Source: Podarcis raffonei (taxonomy: Eukaryota; Chordata; Lepidosauria; Squamata; Lacertidae). From it: 64,000 nucleotides of DNA. The position numbers were made by a program, and so were the translations under genes. The DNA lies in the NCBI RefSeq assembly GCF_027172205.1, contig NC_070614.1, positions 31,000,501 to 31,064,500 of the forward strand. Reading direction: 5' to 3'. Positions 22,877-32,299 of this stretch are shown here, piece after piece (within the stretch, counting starts at the first letter, position 1; the number at the start of each line of letters is the position of its first letter). The notes under the pieces were generated by a model, which saw only the letters and a program-made list of their open reading frames with translations, did not search any database and was not told the origin of the DNA.

Positions 22877-23833
22877 ATGGAAAAACTAGGTGAGAACCAG
22901 ACCAATCTGAATGAGTTCATTCTGGAGGGGTTTTCATATCTTGCTGAACTGCAAATCTTGCTGTTTTTTGTTTTTCTGGTGACATACATAATCACCTTGC
23001 TGGGAAACATGCTCATTATTCTGCTCATAAAACTCAACCCTTCTCTTCAGACTCCCATGTACTTCTTCTTAGTGAACCTATCATTCTTAGAAATGTGTTA
23101 CACCACTAGTGTGGTGCCCCAGATGCTGGTACATCTGTTAACAGAGCATAAAAGGATATCCCTAGCAAGATGTGCAGCCCAGATGTATGCCTTCGCCATG
23201 CTGGGGCTGACAGAATGTTGCCTCTTGGCAGCTATGGCATATGACCGCTATGTTGCCATATGCCACCCATTGCATTACACAATAATCATGAACCGCCGGG
23301 TATGTGTACAGCTTGCAGCTGCATCATGGATTTCTTGCATCTCAGTAGAAATTGCTCAAACAGCATGGAACTTCAGTTTACCCTTCTGTGGTTCTAAACA
23401 CATCCAGCACTTCTTCTGCGATATCCTACCAGTGGTGAAAATGGCATGCACAGACACCACTAAAAATGAGATTGTTGTCATGGCAGTGTCTATGATTTTC
23501 ATCATGAGTCCTTTCCTGCTAATCATCATCTCCTACATCTGTATAATTTCAACCATCCTCAAACTTCCTTCTGCTAAGGGAAGGAGAAAAGCCTTCTCCA
23601 CTTGCTCCTCACACCTCATGGTGGTGACACTATTTTTTGGGACAGCCATCTTCACCTACTTAATACCCAAGTCCAGCTACACTCCACGAAGTGACCAAAT
23701 GATTTCTCTTATGTACACAGTTGTCAGTCCATTTTTGAACCCCATAATATATACCCTAAGAAATAAAGAAGTGAAGGGAGCATTTAAGAAGACAGTTTCA
23801 CGGTTGTTCTCTGTACAGAACCCAACAAATTGA
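22877..23833 (+). CDS. Olfactory receptor, family-10-like, intact
   Basis: A 318-residue OR, nearly identical to 15503. Acceptor AG at 22863-22864, 12 nt before the ATG. NQT glycosylation site at 7-9, GN in TM1, PMYFFL at 60-65, Cys99, MAYDRYVAICHPLHYTIIM, EL2 CGSKHIQHFFCDILP, KAFSTCSSHLMVV and NPIIYTLRN all present. Differences from 15503 include NFSLPF for IFSLPF in EL2, DTTKNEIVV for DTSKNEILV, and a C-terminal Asn. Candidate AATAAA at 23870-23875. Intact with no visible defect. Confidence 0.96.
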   Translation: MEKLGENQTNLNEFILEGFSYLAELQILLFFVFLVTYIITLLGNMLIILLIKLNPSLQTPMYFFLVNLSFLEMCYTTSVVPQMLVHLLTEHKRISLARCAAQMYAFAMLGLTECCLLAAMAYDRYVAICHPLHYTIIMNRRVCVQLAAASWISCISVEIAQTAWNFSLPFCGSKHIQHFFCDILPVVKMACTDTTKNEIVVMAVSMIFIMSPFLLIIISYICIISTILKLPSAKGRRKAFSTCSSHLMVVTLFFGTAIFTYLIPKSSYTPRSDQMISLMYTVVSPFLNPIIYTLRNKEVKGAFKKTVSRLFSVQNPTN

Positions 23834-24458
23834 AAATATGAACCATGGAGTATGGCAACAAGAAAAATCAATAAACACAGAACATATCATTGGTTATTAA
23901 GGGGCTGTAAGTATATTGTTAAGGTCTAACTCCTAACAGAGTTACTACAAAAACGAACCTGATTCCAACCTAGCAACCTAAATTGCCTGTACCTTAGCAA
24001 TAATTTTGCAGTGATTGGTTGGTTTAACCATAAATCTGCACCTTCTTTGATGATTAGTTTTCTTATACTGTTTGCTATACCAGAACCTGTACTTGTAGTG
24101 TCTTTTTCCCCTTTAAAAAAACCTCATACTTGGAGACTAACTGTATGAAATTTAAACAGAAAAAGGATTTCATTCACAACAAGAATGGTAAACAGAAATA
24201 CCATGGGATTTGGAAATTTTCAAAGAAACAGCAAACTATATACACACTGAACTCATCAGATGTCAAAGGCTTTTCAGTAAGTTGGTAGGTGTACAGCTTT
24301 GATTTTCTTCAGTTACTTAAACTAATCACAGGCGTGGTACAGTTTAGCTTTCAATAACTTGGGATTCTGAAACAGGCTGGTACTTTCTGTCAGGTGAGTT
24401 CTAATCTGCCAATTATCCTTCATATTCCCAACCTTTAGAGATCTCTAGTAGACTTAGT
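23834..24458. other. 3' flank of OR 22877
   Basis: Aligned with the 3' flanks of the sister ORs. Candidate poly(A) signal at 23870. No gene seen. Confidence 0.6.
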
Positions 24459-24839
24459 GGTTAGGCATGTGGGTGGAACTGTGGTCTAAACCACTGAGCC
24501 TCTTGGGCTTGTCAATGAGAAGATCTGCAGCTTGAATCCACACAACAATGTGAGCTCCCATTGCTCTGTCCCAGCTTCTGCTAACCTAGCAGTGCTAGAG
24601 TGTACCACTACAAGTAGATAAATAGGTACCGCTGCAGCAGGAAGGTAAATGGTGTTTCCATCCACTCTTGCACTCATCACAGTGTCACATTGAGACATAA
24701 GCACTTTAGTCATGCTGGCCAAATGACCTGGAAAGCTGTCTGTGAACAGACGGCAACTCCATCGGCCTGAAAAGCGAGATGAACGCCCCCCCCCCCACAT
24801 TGACTGAACTTAACCATCCAGGGGTCTTTGACCTTTTAC
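24459..24839 (+). mobile_element. Sauria SINE, unit 3
   Basis: Plus-oriented Sauria SINE with tRNA-like head, aagtagataaatagg and a tail ending gaccttttac. The target duplication is clear here: ctagtagacttagt at 24445-24458 and ctagtagatttagt at 24840-24853. Paralogue of 17116-17500 and 10628-10793. Confidence 0.93.
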
Positions 24840-24894
24840 CTAGTAGATTTAGTATATCAGACGAGGGAATCATCACTCATTCCACTTCTAACTG

Positions 24895-25001
24895 TAACAA
24901 AATAAAACAATTCCTTCCAGTAGCACCTTAGAGACCAACAAAGTTTGTTATTGGTATGAGCTTTCATGTTCATGCACACTACTTCAGATACATCTTTAGA
25001 T
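24895..25001. mobile_element. 107-bp interspersed repeat, unit 3 only
   Basis: Flanked by acttctaactg (24884-24894) and acttctaattg (25002-25012), an 11-bp target duplication with one mismatch. Unit 2 has a single uninterrupted site (ccttctaactagtttggg near 17545). The body contains ccttccagtagcaccttaga and ggtatgagctttcatg, which I know as a common reptile repeat motif but cannot assign to a named family. Confidence 0.75.
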
Positions 25002-25239
25002 ACTTCTAATTGGTTTGGGATTATTCTTCTCTCACCAGAAGATACATCCTCGTCCTACTGAACTGAGGTTTAAGTGGAGCATTCCCTCACAACTCCATTA
25101 CTCCTATACTAAAATTCAGCTTTCCAGTTCTCACATTTCTGTATACTCTTAAAAGACAATAACCACTATCTTTCAATCTAACTCCCAGATCAGAGACTGC
25201 CTTCTCTGGCTTCTCTAAATATTCCTTCATTGTGGTTTT

Positions 25240-25657
25240 CACACAACTCAGGGGTACTACTGTTGACCAGCCCAATGCCAGGAACTAATTCTGTGTAACA
25301 CTTATTCTGTGATATCCCACCACTAGTGAAAATGTTGTGCATAGACACCTCCAAATATGAAATTGCTGTTCATTCTTGCTGATCATTGTCTCCTACATCC
25401 ATATGATTTGGGCTACCCTTAAATTTCATTCTGCTCCTGACACTTCATGATAGTGAAATTATTCTATGGGGCAGCCTTTTGTGTCTACATTAGGCCCCAA
25501 TCCAGCTGCACTCCAGAGAGTGACAAAATTATTTATTTTATGAAAACTGTAGTGACTCCTTCTTTAAACCCCATAATATATACCCTAAGAAAAAAGCAGG
25601 GAAGGGAGCATTTGAGAATCAGATATAAAATTCTCTGCACATGATCCAATCAACTGA
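25240..25657 (+). pseudogene. Type-G OR pseudogene, unit 3
   Basis: 3' half of an OR: EL2 codons near 25300 (FCDIPPLVKM-like), DTSKYEIAV near 25345, TM6 with LFYGAAFCVYIRPQSS (about 25455-25505), ESDKIIYFMKTVVTPS, NPIIYTLRK near 25568, and a terminal TGA at 25655-25657. The frame is broken in TM5 and the 5' half is not recognisable. This copy continues into unique 3' flank rather than into a type-A OR, marking the right border of the tandem array. Confidence 0.88.
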
Positions 25658-26807
25658 ACATTTGGCAACAAAGAAATCACAGTAAAATAGGATGCCCCTA
25701 TTCTCATCAGAAAAAATGTTGATAGGTATGAAATCATGACTGTTGATTAAGGGACTAACTATACTGTTAAGCACTAACTCATAACAAAGTTATCACAAAA
25801 AGCCTTTCTGATTTTATGAAGTTAAAAGAAAAAAAGTTTTATATTTGTAATTTCATTGAAATTAAGATATTTGAAAACTCTTTTTAATAAATATTAATTA
25901 TACATTTAATCATAGGCATGTGTCTGATCATCTAAAGAAGAGCGGTAAACTGTTTCTGGATGGCACAAGTTTACACGAAGGCTGAATGTTTCATATAATA
26001 TTCCTGGTGTAGAAAGACAGATAGCTGGGTGAACACCTCATTTTCTATTGCAGAGGTTAATTGGTCTTATCACCTATATAAACCCACCACTAGGGATGAA
26101 AGAGAAATTTTATCCATGTACCAGATAATCACAAACTGACTGAATTACTTTCTGGAATAATACAAAAACTGTAACATAGCCATCCTTGAAGTTTGTTCCT
26201 CAATTTCATGATGACTTGTTGAAGCACAGTAAGGTATAAAAGATCTACATAAAATGCAGATATTAGCAAAAACAACATACAAACATGTATTGTATACCAG
26301 AAAATTGTTTTACAAAATGTTGCATAACAGGAAATACTCATATTAAAATGCTGATGAATTTTCATGAATAGTTAAAAAATGCAAGCTGATGGGAACTTAA
26401 GTTTGAGGGGGAGGGGATGAGAAAATTTGAGGAACTGAAATTATCAGATTTGCCAACCCTACCAACACCACCCCTCTGTCATCTGAAAGACCACCTGCAA
26501 ATACAAGTAGTGCAGTCTAGAGACCTTCTAATATTCTCTTTGTGATTACTAGGCTATTGTTTCTTGTGCATCCCTTCAGTATTCTATTGCTGATTTTACA
26601 GCTTTACTTTGGATGATTTTGTTGTCTTGCCTGCAATACAGATGATAAAATATTAAAGAGCTCAGTAAGCTTGCACAACTCTTTTCCATTTCATGTTTTG
26701 ATTTATTTAAATATAAGCACATATCAGATTGTTCAAATTAATACCAAGACTATATCTGGAAGGGGGCTCAAAGGATTGTTACTTTGTTTTGCTTATTGCA
26801 GGAGTGA

Positions 26808-27252
26808 GCAAAACTTTTCAGCCCAAGGCCACTTTCCCTTTTAGATAGCCTTCTGGAGACTGTAGGCCTGTGATGGGGAGGACCCTATTCACATGTTTCT
26901 CTCCATATATAAGGCTAATTCATGGACCTTGGTTGGACCACACTACCTGGCTTAATCCTTGATTTTGAACTGGAGAGTCAATTGCATACAATGCGACATG
27001 TCAGCAGCTGTTCATACATAGGTCAAACTTAAGATTCACAAAATGTTTAGGGGTATGCATAACCCTGCATCCTCCCAGAAAAAAAGGACTGGCACTCTCT
27101 ACAATTTTGTGCTATGCCATTTCCCCACAGCAGCCATTTTTGTGTTACATCACACTCCCCCCGCCCCCCATGACAACTATGTTATAGCTTGGCACTCTCT
27201 CCAAATTTAAATGTGCTGTCTGGTTTAAAAAGATTGTGTCAACCCCTGATAT
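26808..27252. mobile_element. Old hAT-like DNA transposon relic (tentative)
   Basis: Left end caggagtgagcaaaact and right end, read in reverse, caggggttgacacaatct form similar inverted ends of hAT type. The left interior has ttcagcccaaggccac, seen in many amniote hAT copies. No clear 8-bp target duplication remains and there is no ORF. Confidence 0.4.
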
Positions 27253-27572
27253 AAAGGCAAAAAGCAAGCTATCCTTTGGCCTCAGTACTGTCTTGAATTG
27301 TTCCTTTCCTTAGCACTCTCTAGTGCTACTTTGACACCTCTACCTGAAGTTCCTTAGTTTCTCCATATAGTTAAAGGAAATCTTGTGCAACTTTCCTTAG
27401 ATCTTGAATGCTCAGATGGATGAAGAGTCCTGTGAAACTCAGAAATGTGCACAGCACACTGAAAACAATGGATGGTATCAGGAGTGCCATCTATGTGGGG
27501 CCATGGGAGCCGAGGCCCCATGAAAATTTTCAAGGAGGGGTCGGGTCCCCTCATTATTCCACAGCCCACACA

Positions 27573-27768
27573 GTGGAATGAAGCCTGATGGGGCCCATCA
27601 CACCCTCAGAAAGGACAGACAGGGCCTGCTGCGGCTGTGATGGGTTCTGTCAGGCCCTCCCACTGCAGCAACAGACTTTGGGAAGACCTGACAGAGCCCA
27701 TCACAGCCACAGCAGGCCCGGTTGAGCCTTTCTGAGGGCACGACGGGCCCCATCGGGCTTCCTTCCGC
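27573..27768. repeat. Imperfect ~80-bp inverted repeat
   Basis: Left arm 27573-27654 and right arm 27687-27768 pair across a 32-base spacer; by eye more than 80% of positions match over the 72-base core (27583-27654 with 27687-27758). The arms are GC-rich and contain gatggggccc and ccctcagaaagg with their complements. It could be a foldback transposon or hairpin-forming DNA. No family recognised. Confidence 0.75.
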
Positions 27769-28859
27769 CATGCGATATCATGTGTGAGGCGCACATGAAA
27801 TCAAACACATGCAGTGGGCACCCACAATGTTGGGTGGAAGCGGCCGCACCTGTATGGCATTCAAACTGTTGGTTGTTTTACCAACTTCATTCATTTTATT
27901 TTAATCAATCCAACATGGTTTACAAATGCTGAAAGCCCCCCCCCCCGACTATTTTCCTGCACATTTTTTTTTTCAGATGGGTGAATTTTTAATTGTATGG
28001 ATAAACTGTCTTAAATGCCTTAAAATGTTGGGATTTATGTAAGCCATTTGTAATTTCTCACATCTCTAGAGGTAACTTCTTTTCACGCACTTATTTCATC
28101 ATTTATATTTACTGTGTAAATATTTTGCAACTTCTCTAGACCCCAATGATTAATTAGTGGAACATTCCCAAAAGCTTTTCTAAAGAATTTAGTTACATCA
28201 AGGATGGGAAGATATAAATTAACATGTATTTGTTTGCAGCATCGCAGTGTGCTGCTTCAAAGGAAGAAAGAGTGGTTATTTCTTGCGTAAAGTAAGAATA
28301 AGGTAGGTTTGTTACATCTCAATGACAGGGGTTCTGTCTAATTTGTGGGTTAAGAAGATCTGGACTCTTCTTTAATTTGTAGTAAAATGAAAAGAGTTAA
28401 GAGAATCAACTTGTGCATATCTGTGTGCTTCCTATTGCACACTTCTGACTAAGCATAAATAATTTATAGTATTTTTTGTGTGCTTATCAGCAGCTCTTCT
28501 GGATTATTTTTATTTGAGGTGGTATTCAATCACATACAGGAAAAATCAAGTTGCACAATTATAGTTGATTGGGAGGTATGGACAACAAACTGATCCAAGG
28601 TGAGTGCCTGTCCAAATCTGAGCCCCATGTAATAACTGTGCTAGGGGTTTAGCTTTAAACTGAGGAAATGGTGTGAGTGGAATGGCTTAGTCCTCATCCC
28701 CCAATACTACAACTCCTGTCTAAGGCGACACTCCTCTCCATCACTGCTTTTGGAGTGGTGGTGGTGTGAGACATAGGAAGATTAATTTAGGATTAGGGTT
28801 AGTGATCTTGTGCAACATTTGGAGTTTGGCTCTCAGTTTGCAGTACAGTTGGTTCCTTT

Positions 28860-28860
<1 letters not shown>

Positions 28861-28900
<40 letters not shown>
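28861..28900. repeat. (TAA)n microsatellite
   Basis: Uninterrupted trinucleotide array of about 13 units. Confidence 0.95.
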
Positions 28901-29970
28901 TTATATTATTTCATGTAAAACTACAGATGCTTCGGAGATACAAAAGCAAACAATGGTTTGCCCATTTCACATCATATGATCCACAACTTAAGAAAGAAAA
29001 TGTTGCTAAAAATAATGATATGAATAATAAGATCAAGATTCCATGGATGTGCAACAAAGCAGTCAATAACAAGTCCTGGAACACAATTATATCCATATGC
29101 AGTCATATTTTGCAGGAACCTGCCAGCTATAAGTTTGTCTTTTTATACAATGGCCACCATTTACCTTTACCTTTACCCCTTTAAACTCATAAAGAATGGA
29201 TGAGGTTTTTTCCAGATAATGAAAAAAATTAAACCTTGTTAAAGCAAGTATCAAGGGGAAAGGCCAAGCACACAGGCTTGCCCTTGCGATTGAGGGGGCA
29301 GGCTCCATGCAATGTGCTCACGTCACACGCACACACCACACAGCTTGCACACATGGCATGAGCATGTCACTGTGGGATATTCAGGGGGCATGGCCCCCTT
29401 ATTAATTTTTTTTTGGGGGGAGACCCAAGGTCCCTCGGTTCCCACTAGCTGGCGCTCCTGAAAAAGGCTGAGTTAGGCCTCCGTCTCTGTGTAATGGCTA
29501 GTTGAGTGATGGCAAACAAATACATTATATGGTGTTTACACATAAGGTCTGGATTGAGAGGAAATGCTAAGCCATTAAAGAGATTAATTTACCATAGTGC
29601 TGCAGCAAGCAAAACAATAACAGAGGAACAAAGTGTTTGCAATTTCCTCCTTGGAATCCTCCACACTTGCCCATTTCTGAAATCTTCCATCTCAAGTGCC
29701 TTCTCAAAGTTAAGTCAAATGATATTACGCTGACCATGGCAAAAAAATTCTCAGAGGTAATAAGAAAAAGAAATCAACATGCTCTGGATAAAACATAGTA
29801 ACTGTCTTGGTATCTTTTCTTTGTATCTCTCCTGCATTTTGCTTCTGAATTTTTTTTGTGGGTCTTTGGACTGTAATAAAACAATGTATTTGAGTAACTA
29901 TACTATACTTATTTGATCTAATTAATGCCCAGTATCAATCTATTCCTCTTCCATATAGGATATCCATTCT

Positions 29971-30927
29971 ATGGAAGACATAGGAGAGAACCAGACCAAA
30001 CCTAATGAATTCATCCTTGTAGGGTTTTCAGACTTAGCTGGACTGCAAATCTTGCTGTTTTTCATTTTTCTGGCAACATACATGATCACCTTAGTTGGGA
30101 ACCTGCTCATAATTCTGCTTGTAAAACTCAACCCTTCTCTTCAGACGCCAATGTATTTCTTCCTGGTGAACCTATCATTCTTAGAAATGTGTTACACCAC
30201 AAGTGTGGTGCCCCAGATGCTGATACATTTGTTAACAGAGCATAAAAGCATTTCTAAAGCTGGATGTGCAGCCCAGATGTATGTCTTCACCATCTTGGGG
30301 CTGACAGAATGCTGCCTTCTGGCAGCCATGGCATATGATCGCTATGTTGCCATATCTCATCCTTTGCATTACACAGTCATCATGAACCACCAAGTATGTA
30401 CACAGCTGGCAGCCGCATCATGGATTATTGGCATTTCAGTGGAAGTTGCTCAAACAACATGGATCTTCAGCTTACCATTTTGTGGTTCTAAACGCATTCA
30501 GCACTTTTTCTGCGATATCCCACCACTGGTGAAAATGGCATGCACAGACACCACTAAAAATGAAATTGTTGTCATGACAGTGTCTGTCCTTTTCATTATG
30601 AGTCCATTCCTGCTGATCATCCTCTCCTATATCCGTATAATTTCAACCATTCTCAGACTTCCTTCTGCAGAGGGAAGGAGGAAAGCATTTTCCACTTGCT
30701 CCTCACACATCACAGTAGTGACATTATTCTATGGGACAGCCCTTTTTGCCTACTTAAGGCCCAAGTCCAGCTACACTCCGGAGAGTGACAAGATGATTTC
30801 TCTTATGTACACTGTTGTGACACCTGCTTTAAACCCCATAATATATACCCTAAGAAATAAAGAAGTAAAAGGAGCATTTAAGAAGACAGTTACAAGAATC
30901 TTCTCTGCCCAAGACTCAACTAATTGA
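29971..30927 (+). CDS. Olfactory receptor, family-10-like, intact, diverged sister
   Basis: A 318-residue OR. Acceptor AG at 29957-29958, 12 nt before the ATG, the same spacing as the array genes. NQT at 7-9; TM1 with GN; PMYFFL; Cys99; MAYDRYVAISHPLHY (Ser replaces the usual Cys of AICHPL); EL2 CGSKRIQHFFCDIPPLVKM; KAFSTCSSHITVV; TYTPESDKM-type loop; NPIIYTLRN; C-terminus FSAQDSTN. Candidate AATAAA at 31044-31049. More diverged from 9015, 15503 and 22877 than they are from each other, so it split earlier. Intact. Confidence 0.96.
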   Translation: MEDIGENQTKPNEFILVGFSDLAGLQILLFFIFLATYMITLVGNLLIILLVKLNPSLQTPMYFFLVNLSFLEMCYTTSVVPQMLIHLLTEHKSISKAGCAAQMYVFTILGLTECCLLAAMAYDRYVAISHPLHYTVIMNHQVCTQLAAASWIIGISVEVAQTTWIFSLPFCGSKRIQHFFCDIPPLVKMACTDTTKNEIVVMTVSVLFIMSPFLLIILSYIRIISTILRLPSAEGRRKAFSTCSSHITVVTLFYGTALFAYLRPKSSYTPESDKMISLMYTVVTPALNPIIYTLRNKEVKGAFKKTVTRIFSAQDSTN

Positions 30928-31825
30928 ACGTTTGAGTAACTGGGTAGGGAGAGTTGTTTTAAGCCCTAACAGTTTACTCATTGTTCACAGAATGCCATTC
31001 TTATTTTAAAAATTTGAAAAAAGTTTGAAAGTTGTAACATGAAAATAAAATATTTGAAAACTCTTGTTAATAGATATATACACTCATAGTCTGTGTGTCT
31101 GAACAATTGTAGAGGAGTATTAAACTGTTTCTGAATGGCACAATATTACATGAAGGTTGGCTCAAGCCAACTCTCTGACATGCTCATTCTGTATTGTGAA
31201 GGCGTTTTTACTTTTTATTTTTGCATGAAAAAAGTTTCATGTATATAAATCCACTACTGGAGGTACAGGAGAAATTTAGTTCAGTTGGCAAATAAGGTGT
31301 TGAAAAAAAACAAAGGACTTGGATGGTTGTACTTTAATTGATAATAAAATGTTTGAAAACTTTGGTTAATAAATATTTAAGATATATTTACTCATAGACC
31401 TAGTTCGGACAGACAGTATTGTGTCGTGAGCTATTTCTGAATGGCACCTTTTCAGATTGGTATAAGGTTTGATGATCCTTACAAATATTCCTTGAACAAG
31501 GGGGGGGGGGGACACACATTTTTGCTAGGAGTGTACACACTTAACCTTTTCTCAGACATATTCATTGTGGAAGGTTTTTTTGTCTGTCTGTTTGTTTGTT
31601 TTTGAAGAAGAAGAAGAAGAAGAAGAAGAAGAAGAAGAAGAACCTGCAATTCGTCATCTGTAGCACCACCAGAAGGTAGAAGTGATACAGTCCAGCTAAA
31701 GGTTTACTTCTTAATATTCTCTTTGTGAGAACTCGACTACAATTTATGATGCCTGTTCACAGTTATCTATACCTGCATGTTACGACTTTGCTTTGGAAAG
31801 CTGCATTGTCTTTCCCTGTGATATA
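30928..31825. other. 3' flank of OR 29971 with duplicated flank pieces
   Basis: Three similar pieces recur: about 25840-25990 (after type-G OR), 31035-31160 and 31330-31455. Each has ttgaaaact, a taataaatatt-like stretch, a tgtctgaac or tcggacag part, and tttctgaatggcac. The pieces at 31.0 and 31.3 kb lie in tandem, so an OR unit or its flank was duplicated and largely lost here. A (GAA)n array is at 31604-31642. Confidence 0.55.
31604..31642. repeat. (GAA)n microsatellite
   Basis: About 13 GAA units preceded by a TGTTTGTT run. Confidence 0.95.
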
Positions 31826-31830
31826 GAATG

Positions 31831-32242
31831 TCTTCTGATAGATTTATTGCTTTATTGATTGGCGCCCAGCCACGTTCCCCTGCGGGCCTCTGCAGCTTCT
31901 GTTTACGCAGTGTGGCTTTGGAGCGGTCGTAAAGCAATTAGCAGAATTACACAGCGTCTGTGTGTCGAAAGGGCAGTAAATAAGTCCAGACGTTTCTTCT
32001 ATCCTAATATCTCTTTATTGGGAACAAAATAGTGTATTTACAAACTCCAATTTCCATCTGATTCAAGCTGCATTTTCTCTGCGTCCTTCTCTCTCAGCTT
32101 GCAGCGATGCAACAAACTGCTTTCGCTTTCTACTCAGCTCACAGCATTCCAAGCTGCTTTCGTCACATCCTGGTGTACTTCCCTTGTACGCGCCTCCTCT
32201 CAGGCTTGAGGCACAGAAGGTTAACCCTTCACTACACCCAAC
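31831..32242 (-). repeat. Copia 3' LTR
   Basis: Left LTR in window coordinates, the element's 3' LTR. Aligned end to end with 36718-37131. It begins next to target duplication gaatg. Confidence 0.93.
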
Positions 32243-32299
32243 TACACTCTTGTCTCACGCCTGAGGGGAGAAGCGACCCTTGGTCGTCCCAAACCCAGA

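Larger units (their letters stand above)
25658..29970. other. Intergenic DNA between array and OR 29971
   Basis: No gene seen. Contains an old hAT-like relic (26808-27252), an 80-bp imperfect inverted repeat (27573-27768) and an (ATT)n array. About 28080-28500 is diverged flank homologous to 13560-13830 and 21700-21840 in the array, so the OR at 29971 is an older duplicate of the same unit. 29360-29460 and about 27480-27560 share a gcgcc/gagccgaggcccc-like repeat pattern I cannot classify. The splice acceptor for the next OR is at 29957-29958. Confidence 0.6.
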
